Positions 62,801 through 63,914 are shown, counted from the stretch's first letter. The stretch: DNA of 64,000 nucleotides from Sphaerolaimus hirsutus (GCA_964036195.1 OZ038460.1:18169504-18233503), one strand, 5' to 3'. Notes: generated by a model from the sequence alone, not told the origin. Made by a program: numbers and translations.

Positions 62801-62900
62801 TAATGAAATAATTGACTGAATAATTGAATCGTGAAGGCGGCGTTCAAACGACACGATCTCAACATCGACATTGCTGAAGATAACATTCTCACGCAGCTGT
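8675..62900 (-). CDS. Afadin/canoe gene, 3' part (18 exons found)
   Basis: Afadin/canoe is a scaffold at cadherin-based adherens junctions. It links nectins (through PDZ), Rap1/Ras (through N-terminal RA domains), alpha-catenin and F-actin. This gene model is supported by ordered homology on one strand: the second half of DIL, a PDZ domain with a GIGL carboxylate-binding loop, the coiled coil, and the conserved C-terminal block LPFRDKMRLFAAQLGE. All 18 exons have GT/AG borders and consistent phases, giving 939 complete codons plus a stop. RA and FHA are not in the window, so the 5' end lies past 64000. The largest intron (27942-51867) contains a separate candidate gene and at least five transposons. 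Two exon ends (13227, 14497) were chosen for phase and remain uncertain. Confidence 0.9.
8925..9270. mobile_element. Family A fragments
   Basis: TTTACAGGGTTCGGGAGTGG (8931-8950) is a right end. Region 9108-9270 holds inverted TGTAAAATGTGATGCCAAAA and GACATTTTACAGGGGTGCC units. They fill the intron between exons 17 and 18. Confidence 0.5.
9317..9454 (-). CDS. Afadin/canoe exon 17
   Basis: It follows a 13-C tract and ATTACACAG. It reads VSPQPTYVYDARPTRTQVLG, then GQEVYRDPRQRRLEQQLNQK and ERAGNS. The GAQEVY-x-DPR segment is a short conserved stretch of canoe proteins near the C-terminus. The donor (GTCGGT) is weak but is the only one in phase 0 that joins exon 18. Confidence 0.85.
9565..9840. 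repeat. Second block of AAAAGTTCAC-type units
   Basis: Units such as CTAAAAGTGCATAAACGACA, GACAGTGCACAAGG and TCCAAAAGTTCACC resemble the block at 4991-5770, including the AATCCAAAAAAAAATCGAGT linker. It lies in the intron between exons 16 and 17. Confidence 0.5.
9895..10117 (-). CDS. Afadin/canoe exon 16, proline- and glutamine-rich
   Basis: Reading from ACTTTCCAG: PEMTLAPATSTSTSTNVSTS, then KKAPPPPPPKRKNVHFGSDG, a GGSGGG run, and FPPPPPQQQQQMYAAAQ. The donor is CAG/GTGATT. Proline clusters of this kind in afadin are sites for SH3 or profilin-type partners; here that is inference. Start phase 2 fits exon 15, end phase 0 fits exon 17. Confidence 0.85.
10292..10496. mobile_element. Family A fold-back element
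   Basis: Ends GGACTGGTGCCGGTCCC and TTTACAGGGTGCAGG, with direct and inverted AAGTGTCAAATGTAAAAATG units between them. It lies in the intron between exons 15 and 16. Confidence 0.55.
10532..10707 (-). CDS. Afadin/canoe exon 15
   Basis: After CAACCCCCAG it reads AQLAREAQERHQNMRQHQLP, then TTVSIGAPRNRSSPQHQRPF, then DSINEIEQNASRLAVEDEG. An overlapping frame is open over part of the exon but stops early, so this frame is preferred. The donor GTTAGT is followed within 10 bases by a run of 12 G on the coding strand. The exon begins with a short helical stretch continuing the coiled coil. Confidence 0.8.
10708..11956. other. Intron between canoe exons 14 and 15
   Basis: AT-rich with no repeat family that I can place securely. 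It contains a G/C hairpin at 11883-11910 (G run, CAGCC, C run), a duplicated GGGGGTAATCAACAGA motif (11777-11815), and a short stretch near 11200-11395 with family E-like vocabulary (GCGTGCGGTCCGCGG). Confidence 0.5.
11957..12019 (-). CDS. Afadin/canoe exon 14
   Basis: After AAAATGCAG it encodes RLHSGATTPTVRSKSPETII and a final L, 21 codons in phase 0. The donor GTAGGT was chosen because it joins exon 15 in phase; a second GT four bases further downstream would shift the frame. The serine/threonine-proline sites are typical of phosphorylated linkers. Confidence 0.75.
12506..12647 (-). CDS. Afadin/canoe exon 13
   Basis: The acceptor GATTTCAG leads to SSAESLSASSAAERARAHDQ, then YFAAAESRMLADMKLQQHSH and NKQNSDD, with the donor GTAGGT. 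The middle is helical and charged. G-runs of 12 and 10 on the coding strand follow the donor. The exon needs two bases from exon 12, which is why exon 12 is ended at 13227. Confidence 0.78.
12940..13130. mobile_element. Family B fold-back element
   Basis: The left arm (CATCGAAATTTGGAAAACTG, TTTTGAACACATTTGAGTTT) and the right arm (AATGTGTCAAAACAGATTTA, CCCAAATTTCAGTGG) are inverted around a centre with GCCGTCAGCAGCAGTTGAC. It lies in the intron between exons 12 and 13. Confidence 0.65.
13227..13501 (-). CDS. Afadin/canoe exon 12, coiled-coil segment
   Basis: Beginning MVRLLRDEAQRLEQKEYLTD, then DEQRRYRMVKLELAYRSRLN, this aligns with the afadin coiled coil, the segment in vertebrates implicated in alpha-catenin contact. 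After the helix come PPPYVQPV and a tail. I end the exon at 13227 (ACAG/GTGCGG) because that phase joins exon 13. The last 16 residues, containing FLGFFGRGGGDF, are therefore encoded by a G-rich stretch and may be wrong; an alternative donor after TTG (exon end 13277) gives the wrong phase for exon 13. Confidence 0.75.
13718..13850. mobile_element. Family A element
   Basis: GTGTCAAATGTCACGCAAAA and its inverse (TTGACATTTGACACTCGACT) face each other in the intron between exons 11 and 12. The terminal CCCAGACC motif is not preserved. Confidence 0.5.
13859..14049 (-). CDS. Afadin/canoe exon 11, start of coiled coil
   Basis: From CCAACAG it reads VNPTMTTSAGGSASSPHSTQ, then SSLGPAQVHMLAGDRLSQTS, and ends IAGWQRDEKEQLDKMVQEE. 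The last segment matches the vertebrate afadin block beginning PWKRDAKEKLEK and continues directly into exon 12. It needs one base from exon 10. Two other frames are partly open but lack homology. Confidence 0.82.
14497..14731 (-). CDS. Afadin/canoe exon 10
   Basis: Preceded by a 13-C tract and AACCGCAG, it reads SRVVSSQYGNLPGPGPTSQG, then a histidine/glutamine/proline-rich stretch, and ends near HRQPQVNGQMAQ. The first possible donor (after CAG, exon end 14507) leaves phase 0, which does not fit exon 11. A GTGGGT ten bases further on (exon end 14497) restores phase and adds VCW. An unseen microexon is the alternative. Confidence 0.72.
14968..15155. mobile_element. Family A fold-back element
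   Basis: Inverted ends CTGGTGCCAGTCCTAGGCCC and AGAGTCTCGGACTGCCCCCT with AAATGTCATGCAAAGTGTCA and its inverse inside. It lies in the intron between exons 9 and 10. Confidence 0.7.
15700..15900. mobile_element. Family B fold-back element
   Basis: Arms CACCAAAATTTGGCAAACTC, TTTTGAACGCATTTGAGTTT and the inverted TCTGTTCGGAACC, GAGTTTCCCAAATTTCG flank the centre CTGTCAACTGCTGTTGACGG. Confidence 0.65.
15962..16104 (-). CDS. Afadin/canoe exon 9
   Basis: After AAATCTCAG, and with one base from exon 8, it reads GSLAHQRFASTSAVPQGGAN, then YNSQQRIQYYNPGLAPSQGQ, ending PHYHSQ at the donor GTGAGT. It is a low-complexity linker between PDZ and coiled coil, poorly conserved in afadins. Phase and splice sites are clean. 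A run of 12 G on the coding strand lies about 30 bases past the donor. Confidence 0.82.
16224..16405. mobile_element. Family A element, degenerate
   Basis: GGGGCCAGTCCCACACCCTG at the left and AAAACGTCACATTGTGACATTTTAC at the right; the centre is diverged. It lies in the intron between exons 8 and 9. Confidence 0.5.
16469..16611 (-). CDS. Afadin/canoe exon 8, end of PDZ domain
   Basis: With two bases from exon 7 it reads QAARIMASSGDTVQFEVAKR, then SAFYNGLARILDDQPPGVQP. This is the alpha-B helix and last beta-strand of the afadin PDZ (vertebrate counterpart ERAAELM, then VTLEVAKQGAIYHGLA). It ends one base into a codon at GTGGGT. The match is strong and unambiguous. Confidence 0.93.
16655..17885. 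mobile_element. Family B element split by a GGCGCC hAT element
   Basis: The left arm, centre and most of the right arm (16655-16900) show GTTGACAGCCGAAATTTACA, then GTCAGCAGCAGTTGACGG, then TTCAGAAATTTCGGTTGTCAA. The final GTTGTCAA is duplicated after the inserted element at 17873. An internal stretch (CTACACGCTAGTTTACGGTC) shows that a second, partial family B copy is present. Confidence 0.65.
16901..17872. mobile_element. hAT-type MITE with GGCGCC arrays
   Basis: The termini are TAGTGATGGAATGGCGCC and GGCGCTTTTCCATCACTA. A perfect 8-bp duplication, GTTGTCAA, flanks them (16893-16900 and 17873-17880), as expected for hAT insertions. The left array (16909-17195) has three copies of a roughly 62-bp unit made of GGCGCCCTTGGCGCCTGG-type words. 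The right array (17638-17860) has the same words. About 440 bp of ordinary AT-rich DNA lies between them. The long open frames here come from the array and are not genes. Confidence 0.88.
18095..18285. mobile_element. Family A element
   Basis: AAGTGTCAAATTTTATGCAA and ACATTTTGCATGACAATTGA are inverted around 18180. The outer CCATCAGGGACC is a degenerate terminus. It ends about 50 bases from exon 7. Confidence 0.5.
18336..18409 (-). CDS. Afadin/canoe exon 7, PDZ core
   Basis: After TTTTTCGCAG it reads DGRLEPGDQLLKVNGHNLIN, then ITQE, and stops two bases into a codon at GTGAGT. The DG-R-L-x-x-GD-x-LL-x-V-G signature is the central PDZ strand pair. Identity with the afadin counterpart (DGRLAAGDQLLSVDG) is very high. 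Confidence 0.95.
18713..19286. repeat. Tandem duplication, about 287-bp period
   Basis: The first unit has GCAATATTTTTATACCGGCC, then AAAAGACAAGTACAGCT, GACACGGAATGGTCAAGCTT, CATCATCAATAA and TTATCACTACTTATCTGATT. The second repeats the same order from about 19018 with scattered changes. Both units end next to the hAT terminal motif TAGTGATGGAA (19000 and 19287). Confidence 0.75.
19287..19398. mobile_element. Small hAT-type MITE of the GGCGCC family
   Basis: Ends TAGTGATGGAATG and GGCGCTTTTCCATCATTA. The flanking 8-mers TATATAAC (19279-19286) and TACATAAC (19399-19406) differ at one base. At 112 bp it is a deleted relative of 16901-17872. Confidence 0.8.
19925..20080. mobile_element. Family B element, partial
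   Basis: AAAGCCGTCAACAATAGTTG and then TCAACTCAAACGTGTTCGAA with CAATTTTCACAAATTTTGACGG give the centre and right arm; the left arm is missing. Confidence 0.5.
20695..20895. mobile_element. Family B fold-back element
   Basis: TTAGTTGACAATCGTATTTTCC, then GAACACATTTGAGTTTACCA, the centre GTCAACTACTGCTGATAG, and the inverted CTCAAATGTATTCAAAACAG and GGGAATTTCGGTTGTCAACT. Confidence 0.7.
21974..22200. mobile_element. Family F fold-back element (CGAATAA type)
   Basis: Ends TACCGTACTTACTCGAATAA and AATAATTCGAGAAAATACGG are inverted. A C-run follows the left end and TAACTCCCCC lies inside. Related copies or halves are at 45252-45577, 31590-31680, 34600-34680 and 37130-37210. Confidence 0.6.
22585..22995. 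mobile_element. GGCGCC-family hAT-like element, diverged
   Basis: It begins near GACAGTGAAAGCGCC with GGCGCCAGGCGCCATGG and ends GGCGCCATGGCGCCATCCCA followed by GCACTA. This is similar in plan to 16901-17872, but I could not find matching 8-bp flanks, so its borders are approximate. A 20-G run lies inside (22731-22748 region). Confidence 0.5.
23165..23345. mobile_element. Family B fold-back element
   Basis: ATTAGTTGACAGCCGACATT, GAACACATTTGAGTTGACTG, the centre TCAACTCCCGTTGACGG, then CTCAAATGTGTTGGAAACAA and CGATTGTCAACTAATG. The arms pair well. Confidence 0.7.
24505..24652. mobile_element. Family A fold-back element
   Basis: CTCAGACCCTGCGAAATTC, AAATGTCATGTAAAGTGTCT and the inverse CCATTTTACAGGGTCTGGGA with GCCCCCAGAG at the right. 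Confidence 0.65.
24775..24965. mobile_element. Family B fold-back element, well preserved
   Basis: The left arm has ACATTGAGTTTACATGC... AAACTTATAAATCAGC and CATTCGAGTTTACTGGAATG; the centre is CTGTCAACTGCTGTTGACGG; the right arm has CATTCTGGTAAACTCAAATG and CAGATTTGTCAGTTTTGGAA. It lies about 130 bases below exon 6. Confidence 0.7.
25096..25161 (-). CDS. Afadin/canoe exon 6, PDZ core
   Basis: A 66-base exon in phase 0. After TTTCGCAG it reads GESQATSGIYIKKVMPNSAA, then YY, at the donor GTGAGT. The GIYIKKV strand and the following SAA loop are diagnostic PDZ features (vertebrate GIYVKSVVKGGAA). It is joined to exons 5 and 7 without any frame shift. Confidence 0.95.
25828..25990. mobile_element. 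Family B element, degenerate
   Basis: ACACTAGCTTGCAGCTGAAA, TTTCAGACTGACAAGTCC and the inverted ACATTTGAAACAGATTTGTC, AATTTCAGTC. The centre is lost and TTGACATTGC remains at the right. Confidence 0.45.
26411..26760. mobile_element. GGCGCC-bearing element with family A fragment inside
   Basis: The left end AAAAGCGCCAAATTTTGGCG and right end TGGCGCCAGCGCCATGGCGC with CTTTTCAATTACTA are inverted. The outer 8-mers do not match, so one border may be rearranged. At 26470-26540 it contains family A words (GGTGGCAGTCCCGCATACTG, AAATGTCATGTAAAATG). Confidence 0.5.
27846..27941 (-). CDS. Afadin/canoe exon 5, start of PDZ domain
   Basis: From ACCTTTGCAG it reads MVVQQPDSAPRLEHVSFGKR, then NGGIGLSIVQAQ, with donor GTGTGT. 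GIGL is the carboxylate-binding loop that grips the C-terminus of nectin-type ligands (vertebrate afadin: NGMGLSIV). It is 96 bases, phase 0 at both ends, and separated from exon 4 by the 24-kb intron. Confidence 0.94.
28217..28922. mobile_element. hAT-type MITE, TAGGGTTGG family, copy 1
   Basis: It runs from TAGGGTTGGCCGATG to TTTTCCAACCCTA and is flanked by a perfect 8-bp repeat TAAGTGTG (28209-28216 and 28923-28930). Both subterminal regions are arrays of AAAAACGTTTTTTT and AAACATS words. The 400-bp core contains an 18-bp palindrome at 28366-28383 and ACCTCCACAGTGTGTAGC. No transposase frame. Confidence 0.92.
29220..29225 (-). promoter_or_regulatory. Possible polyadenylation signal AATAAA
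   Basis: AATAAA on the minus strand, about 210 bases after the stop codon of the nested candidate gene. Such hexamers are frequent in AT-rich DNA, so this is only positional support. Confidence 0.3.
29433..30245 (-). CDS. Nested candidate gene, exon 2 (long GC-rich frame)
   Basis: A single frame stays open for 271 codons and ends in TGA at 29435-29433. It begins DQNRDLLAENVAAAGTNLCP after CTCCAG and includes HRQYNSADYDAALEQR, RRDKLVKMGCVPTP, a proline/alanine-rich stretch, then EIELEKRQQALRQ and a histidine- and aspartate-rich part. The region is far richer in GC than its surroundings. In-frame upstream sequence meets a stop just before the acceptor, as expected for a real 3' splice site. 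No family is recognised. It is soluble-looking, with no signal peptide or membrane segment. It could also be an alternative terminal exon set of canoe, but it has its own start. Confidence 0.6.
   Translation of the reverse strand, partial: DQNRDLLAENVAAAGTNLCPATRHNGAAARNTQLRHSWAPAASHCLTTLHKGCEAGEEGDHMLTKSVISHRQYNSADYDAALEQRNRENASGASPMLSRRDKLVKMGCVPTPLLCATANQTALKPVPSARAAPTDLAPAPGPSAKDSSGDAEIELEKRQQALRQNGPRVRMHNSDDEDMDTHGQHDAQRRVPGAVEHHHGTDQAKHVGQAMTSSTCEVWRRRTDDSGANADLDTNARSRYSYPSAAVLRSAEYCDDKLQLNAAASENVCF
30459..30710 (-). CDS. Nested candidate gene, exon 1 (start codon)
   Basis: ATG at 30710 opens MKSLFGHRKKQQPTNNGSAA, then alanine-rich repeats, then RHENGEPMLVVKGTDLDTE. The donor CTGAG/GTGGAT leaves phase 0, which joins exon 2 across a 213-base intron. 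An in-frame ATG at 30776 would add 22 residues. Basic residues followed by low complexity suggest a flexible cytosolic or nuclear protein. A whole gene inside a canoe intron on the same strand is the simplest reading. Confidence 0.58.
30862..31035. mobile_element. Family B element, degenerate
   Basis: AAATATTTGAAAACCCGTAA and GATTTATAAGTTTTCAACAG are inverted around GTCAACTACGGTTGTCAACTG. It lies just upstream of the nested candidate gene. Confidence 0.55.
31812..32515. mobile_element. hAT-type MITE, TAGGGTTGG family, copy 2
   Basis: It is inverted relative to copy 1. The ends are TAGGGTTGGAAAAAAAACG and ACATCGGCCAACCCTA, with a perfect 8-bp duplication CGCACACG (31804-31811 and 32516-32523). 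The core palindrome is at 32349-32366. The core is nearly identical to copy 1, indicating recent activity. Confidence 0.92.
32590..33675. mobile_element. Family A element split by a 9-bp-TSD element
   Basis: The left arm (32590-32694: GCTCAGACCCTGTAAAATGC, AAGTGTCAAAAGTCATGG) and right arm (33591-33675: CATTTTACATGACTTTTCAC, CAGGGTCTGGGACAGCCCCC) belong to one fold-back element into which 32695-33590 was inserted. Confidence 0.7.
32695..33590. mobile_element. Element with 9-10-bp duplication and ATTTAACCC/CGTAAGCC arrays
   Basis: Identical AAGGCAAACG sequences flank it (32685-32694 and 33591-33600). The left subterminal half has CTCGTAAGCC, CATTATTTAACC and CCAAAGT words in several copies; the right half has their inverses (GGCTTACGAG, GGTTAAATAATG, ACTTTGGCTTA). 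The ends, GAGGGAAACCC and CTATACTCTC, are only loosely inverted. A 9-bp duplication would suit Mutator-like elements. No transposase. Confidence 0.7.
33881..34371. mobile_element. hAT-like element with CGGAATC-type arrays, holding family A
   Basis: The left part is CATTCTCGATTTTGAAACCG and CGGAATCTCGATCCGGAA; the right part is ATCGGAATCGGAACCAATTC and CCGTTTCAATCCCATCCC. Flanks CGATCAAA (33873-33880) and CGATCATA (34372-34379) differ at one base. A family A element lies inside at 34139-34305. Confidence 0.55.
34139..34305. mobile_element. Family A fold-back element, well preserved
   Basis: CAGGGCGCACTCCCAGATCC, AAAATGTCAAAAGTCATGG, the centre GAGTTGCCATTTTGCAGGGC, and the right end CAGCGTCTGGGAGTGGCACC. 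The arms pair almost throughout, so it could form a long hairpin. Confidence 0.75.
35400..35750. mobile_element. Family B element with family A inserted
   Basis: CACACTAGTTGACAG (35403-35417) is a family B left end, broken by a complete family A element. Family B continues from about 35600 with AGTAAACTGATAATTTAGTA, the centre GTCAACTACGGTTGACTTGACGG, and GTACACGTTGTCAACTA. Family A is therefore the younger insertion. Confidence 0.65.
35412..35600. mobile_element. Family A fold-back element, well preserved
   Basis: GGTGCCACTCCCAGACCCTG, AAATGTCATGCAAAGTGTCA, the palindromic centre GCAACTCGGCTGCCATTTTG, and the right end GCTCTGGGAGTGCCCCCTGG. Confidence 0.8.
36370..36765. mobile_element. Family B element with family A inserted
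   Basis: The left arm and centre are GTTTTCAGTTGACGCACGAA and CCGTCAACTATTGCTGACAG. Family A (36502-36698) then interrupts at ATTATGGT, and the right arm resumes AAACTGAAATGAGC, CTAAATTTCGGCCGTCAACT. A GGT/TGGT repeat at the two junctions may be the duplication. Confidence 0.7.
36502..36698. mobile_element. Family A fold-back element
   Basis: GCCACCACACCCAGACCCCG, AAAGTGTCAAAAGTCATGG, the centre ACCGAGTTGCCATTTTGCAG and the right end CAGGGTCTGGGAGTGCCCCT, in family B. Confidence 0.78.
36772..37925. mobile_element. hAT-type element with CACAGAAA arrays
   Basis: Inverted ends CAACGATGG and CCATCGTTG with a perfect 8-bp flank GCCATATC (36764-36771 and 37926-37933). The subterminal regions (36780-36955 and 37690-37915) are arrays of CACAGAAACTCA and AAAACTCAAAA words in both orientations. 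The middle is ordinary AT-rich DNA with a family F fragment (37130-37210) and no coding frame. Confidence 0.85.
38343..38557. mobile_element. Family G fold-back element, copy 2
   Basis: Ends CTGGGGCCAGTTCCGCAAAT and ATTTGCGGAAATGGCAGCTG; the interior is AAGTGAAATGGCAAGTAAAT and its inverse. The same as 4760-4990. Confidence 0.7.
38880..38955. repeat. TTGGGATG terminus fragment
   Basis: TTGGGATGCTAGGTTTTTT followed by T-rich words matches, as an inverse, the right end of a possible element at 47147-47310 (AAACCCTGAACATCCCAA). Only one end is present. Confidence 0.35.
40329..40523. mobile_element. Family E fold-back element, best copy
   Basis: TATACTCGGCGGACAGCGAC and the inverse GTGATGTCCGCTGAGTATAC form the ends, with GGAATCCTACCGTAATTTAA facing GGGTTATGGTAGGTTTCC inside. 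TA occurs at both borders. A twin copy is at 58867-59056. Confidence 0.7.
44515..44626. mobile_element. Family A right half
   Basis: TTTGACACTTTACATGACAC, CATGTCATTTGACACTTTAC and CAGGGTCTGGAGTTGGCACC. The left half is not adjacent. Confidence 0.55.
45252..45577. mobile_element. Family F fold-back element
   Basis: Ends GTATTTGCTCGAATCATTCC and GGAATTATTCAAGCAAATAC are inverted. The subterminal parts are repeats of GAATTATTCAAGGGG. The core is AT-rich. Confidence 0.65.
46055..46250. repeat. ATCGATATCGA-type array
   Basis: Words such as CATCGATATATCGTATC, ATATCGATGTCGAAAGTCGA and GAGTATCGATATCGAA resemble the arrays of the element at 50839-51604. The start GGGTTGCATCG recalls its terminus. 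No flanking duplication is found, so this is probably a truncated relative. Confidence 0.5.
46526..46905. mobile_element. Possible element with ACTCG arrays
   Basis: GAAATCGACTCGACTCGACT near the left and GAGTCGGGTCGGGTCGAGTC with GAGTCAAATTCCGAGTCTC near the right are inverted arrays. A family B remnant (AATTTCAGTCGTAAACTAGT) lies inside. Borders are not secure. Confidence 0.45.
47625..47715. mobile_element. Family B left arm
   Basis: CTCTGGTTGACAGCTGAAAT, CTGATAAATCAGCTTTGAAC and ACTTGAGTTTACCAGAATGG. The right arm is absent. Confidence 0.5.
49915..50185. mobile_element. Family B element with a family A end and a palindrome inserted
   Basis: The left arm and centre (CACCATCGAAATTTAAGAAA, TTTTGAACATATATATTTGA) and right arm (CATTCTGGTAAACTCAAGTG) are followed by ACCCCCGGGGGGGGGTT with ATAGAT (50081-50110) and CAGGGTCTGGGAGTGGCC (50130-50147), after which family B ends with GTTTCCAAAATTTCGACGG. 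Confidence 0.6.
50839..51604. mobile_element. hAT-type MITE, TAGGGTTCAAACG family, ATATCG arrays
   Basis: Ends TAGGGTTCAAACGATATATC and ATATCGTTTGAACCCTA with a perfect 8-bp flank GTGGTAAG (50831-50838 and 51605-51612). The left array (50851-51010) and right array (51409-51590) are almost pure ATATCGA words. The left array closes with ATATCGAACCTGTA, which looks like a decayed copy of the terminus. The core of about 390 bp is non-coding. Open frames here are artefacts. Confidence 0.92.
51868..51977 (-). CDS. Afadin/canoe exon 4, DIL-to-PDZ linker
   Basis: With the single G from exon 3 it reads GLCRVIVQPSASGTWTVHFD, then SAQAITLEQRQGPPADK, at the donor GTATTT. It corresponds to the vertebrate segment starting GFCRLIPHTRSPGTWTIYF that follows the DIL domain. 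The acceptor AAATCGCAG is clean. It is isolated by introns of 24 kb and 9.4 kb. Confidence 0.93.
52361..52824. mobile_element. hAT-type MITE, TAGGGTTGG family, copy 3 (deleted)
   Basis: Ends TAGGGTTGGAAAAAAACG and ACATCGGCCAACCCTA. Flanks TTCGGGAC (52353-52360) and TTCGAGAC (52825-52832) differ at one base. It is 240 bp shorter than copies 1 and 2 because part of the core and of the arrays is missing. The core palindrome is at 52709-52726. Confidence 0.88.
53458..53632. mobile_element. Family A fold-back element
   Basis: CCAGGTGCCGATCCCAGACC, AAATGTCATGCAAATCATGG, the centre GCAACCGAGTTGCTATTG, and the right end CAGGGTCTGGGATTGGCACC. Confidence 0.75.
53690..54145. mobile_element. Possible element with GACCCG arrays
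   Basis: CAGTGGAAACGTGACCCGAA, TTTTTGACCCGAAATTTCGG at the left and AAAATCCGGGTCGGGTTTCC at the right are inverted. No matching flanks are found. The plan is like the other array-bearing elements. Confidence 0.45.
54418..54597. mobile_element. Family A fold-back element
   Basis: GGGGCAGTCCCAGACCGTGT, AAAATGTCAAATTGTTATGC and the inverse TGCATGACTTTTGACACTTT. The right end is degenerate (ATTTTACAGGGCACT). Confidence 0.65.
55472..56304. mobile_element. hAT-type MITE, TAGGGTTCAAACG family, GGGACC arrays
   Basis: Ends TAGGGTTCAAACGGGACC and GGTCCCGTTTGAACCCTA with a perfect 8-bp flank GTTGAGAA (55464-55471 and 56305-56312). The left array (55480-55660) and right array (56117-56295) consist of GGGACC words. 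The left array closes with a near-terminus (GTTTGAACCTTA at 55652-55663). The core has an 18-bp palindrome (56013-56030) and stretches homologous to the core of the TAGGGTTGG family. Confidence 0.92.
57213..57342. mobile_element. Family A element, degenerate
   Basis: GTGTAACTCACAGACCCTGT at the left and CAGCGTCTGGAAGTGACCCC at the right, with TTTGACACTTTGCATGACAT inside. Confidence 0.6.
57915..58090. mobile_element. Family B fold-back element
   Basis: CACTGAAATTTGGCAACTCA, TTTTGAACACATTTGAGTTC, the centre CCGTCAACTAATATTCAC, then AACTCGCATGGGTTCAAAAC and GAGTTTCCCAAATTTCGG. Confidence 0.6.
58867..59056. mobile_element. Family E fold-back element, second good copy
   Basis: TATACTCGGCGGACAGCACA and the inverse CTGTCCATCGCGTATAC, with AAAACCTACCATAATTTAAT facing GGGTTACGGTAGGTTTTC. 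Nearly the same as 40329-40523. Confidence 0.7.
60052..60620. mobile_element. Family E-related sequence split by a hAT element
   Basis: TATACTCGGCGGATTTGATA, ATGTATCATGTTGGAAACGTG, then the hAT insertion, then GAAACGTGCCTATTATAAC. The uninterrupted relative is at 6715-6990. Confidence 0.55.
60118..60574. mobile_element. hAT-type MITE, CAGGGACGTATCC family with G/C homopolymers
   Basis: Ends CAGGGACGTATCCAGG and CCTGGATACGTCCTTG with a perfect 8-bp flank GAAACGTG (60110-60117 and 60575-60582). Subterminal arrays are long G runs on the left and C runs on the right (for example 60516-60560). Its core has the same 18-bp palindrome type (60424-60441) and GGCGCC words (60238-60290). Confidence 0.9.
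60805..61090. mobile_element. GGCGCC-type fragments around family B
   Basis: TAGAGATGGAAAAACGCCAG and CACCAATGGCGCCGTGATG precede a family B fold-back (60866-61035: CAGTGGTTGACAACCGAAAT, CCGTCAACTACTGTTGATGG, TTTCCGTTGTCAACTAG). GCGCCGGTTAATATAATTGG follows. Possibly a hAT remnant with family B inside. Confidence 0.5.
61337..61511 (-). CDS. Afadin/canoe exon 3, end of DIL domain
   Basis: After CATTTTCAG it reads VAINQADSALHAEGQPIKLE, then EDIELSLPFLLPEDGYSADN, then VKGLPKGLLGFLEGLQKRG. The QLPFLLPEDGYS motif is a near-invariant afadin signature. The exon ends one base into a codon at GTTAGT, and the in-frame TAG just beyond the donor confirms the exon border. Confidence 0.96.
61610..61775. 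mobile_element. Family B element
   Basis: GAATTTGCACACATTTGGGT, a centre with GCCGTTAACAGTAGTTCACAG, then AACCAAAATGCATTCAAAAT and GAGTTTCCCAATTTCAGTGG, in the intron between exons 2 and 3. Confidence 0.6.
61964..62194 (-). CDS. Afadin/canoe exon 2 (in window), DIL domain
   Basis: After AATTTTCAG it reads SWAQRQGLELAAECHLDRIT, then QALKLLEAPKSSTGDLAVLG, then STCYKLNSVQVRSLLQRYIC, ending ELIEDVIV. This is the helical core of the DIL (dilute) domain that afadin shares with myosin V. The GLELAA-x-CHL and CYKLNS motifs are strongly conserved. It is 231 bases, phase 0 at both ends, with donor GTGGGT. Confidence 0.96.
62440..62625. mobile_element. Family A fold-back element
   Basis: TTGGTGCCACTCCCAGTAAA, AAAATGTCAAGTATCATGAA and the inverse CATGCAAGACATTTGTC, ending CAGGGTGCAGGACTGCTACC. 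It lies in the short intron between exons 1 and 2. Confidence 0.6.
62698..62900 (-). CDS. Afadin/canoe exon 1 (in window), DIL domain
   Basis: From CAATTTCAG, after two bases of a shared codon, it reads SCVRMLSSAMSMLRSCRLNA, then AFTIQLFSQLFHYVNMYLFN, then WLVSREGTVYCSRKWARRLQ. This matches the afadin DIL segment with ALTIQLFSQLFHFINMWLFN. The partial first codon shows that another exon lies further 5' past 64000. A 10-C tract precedes the acceptor and a 12-G run follows the donor. Confidence 0.96.
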
Positions 62901-63249
62901 CTGAAATTGGGGGGGGGGATTAGGCGAGACGGAAGAAATTTTTGAAACGATTTTTGAATGGGGGGATAAGGGCGGCGATTTAGTAAATATATAGGCTTTT
63001 TCGAGGCATAGAAGCGAAAATAGGTAAAACTGCTAAAATATGTGAAAAGTAGGTATTAGCACTTATTTATATAGCAAAAAAGTAGCTGAAAACAAGTAAT
63101 GAAGGGTATAAAGGCAGGATAATTAGCGATTTTGAGCAAAAAATAGGGTAAAATTTCCCAAAAAAGCTCCAGATTTAGCTGGCCGTTTTCGGATAGGTGG
63201 GGGTTCAGGGGATAGTAGCCAAAAAAAATTGCCTCCATGATAGGGCTCC

Positions 63250-63415
63250 GCACCTGTACGCACAAACGCCCGGCGCGCACAAACGCCTGGCACGCACAAA
63301 ATGAAAGTCCGGTACGCACAAACGCCCGGTATGCACAAAACTGTAGCTGTGTGCGTGCCGCACAATGTGCGTGCCAGTCGTTTGTGCACGCCGGTCATAT
63401 GTGCGGGCGTGGCCA
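63250..63415. repeat. Inverted array of ACGCACAAACGCC words
   Basis: Five or more direct copies such as TACGCACAAACGCCCGG (63257-63340) face the inverse TGTGCGTGCC and CGTTTGTGCACGCCGG (63350-63396). This resembles the subterminal arrays of the hAT-type elements, but no flanking duplication was found. Confidence 0.6.
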
Positions 63416-63489
63416 GGCTCTCCGTTGATGAAACGCGCTAAGAGTGAAACGCGTAACCGCGCTCTTACGCGTTTCACATAACGCGTATT

Positions 63490-63580
63490 TACATAATTTT
63501 ACATGACTTCTGACAATTTGCATGACATTTTACAAAGCATTTTACCAGCCTTTTGACACTTTGCATGACATGACACTTTG
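63490..63580. mobile_element. Family A right-arm fragment
   Basis: TTTACATGACTTCTGACAAT, TTGCATGACATTTTAC and TTTTGACACTTTGCATGACA, without the terminal CAGGGTCTGGG. Confidence 0.45.
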
Positions 63581-63914
63581 ATAAATGAACACTTTTATCA
63601 AACAGGGAGACAGCGTGGCAATTCTATGACGTTAACGGGCGACGGTGGCAGTAATGTGCAGCACGGTTTGCATAACTTGAACAGCGCTGGAGTTATGCCC
63701 AGCGCGGTTCACATAACTTGAACTGCGCTGCGCATGCATCAGCGCGGTTGACAATCGGGCGTGAAACGTGCCAGCGCTCGCTTGGAGTGAAATGTATTTA
63801 CAGTTGTCACATGACTTTTCACTTTACTTAAAAACGTGCCAAATATTTTTTTTGGAAGCATCCAGGTGCTCATGTATGGGGGGCAAACACAAAGTGGGGG
63901 GGGGCATGTGAAAA

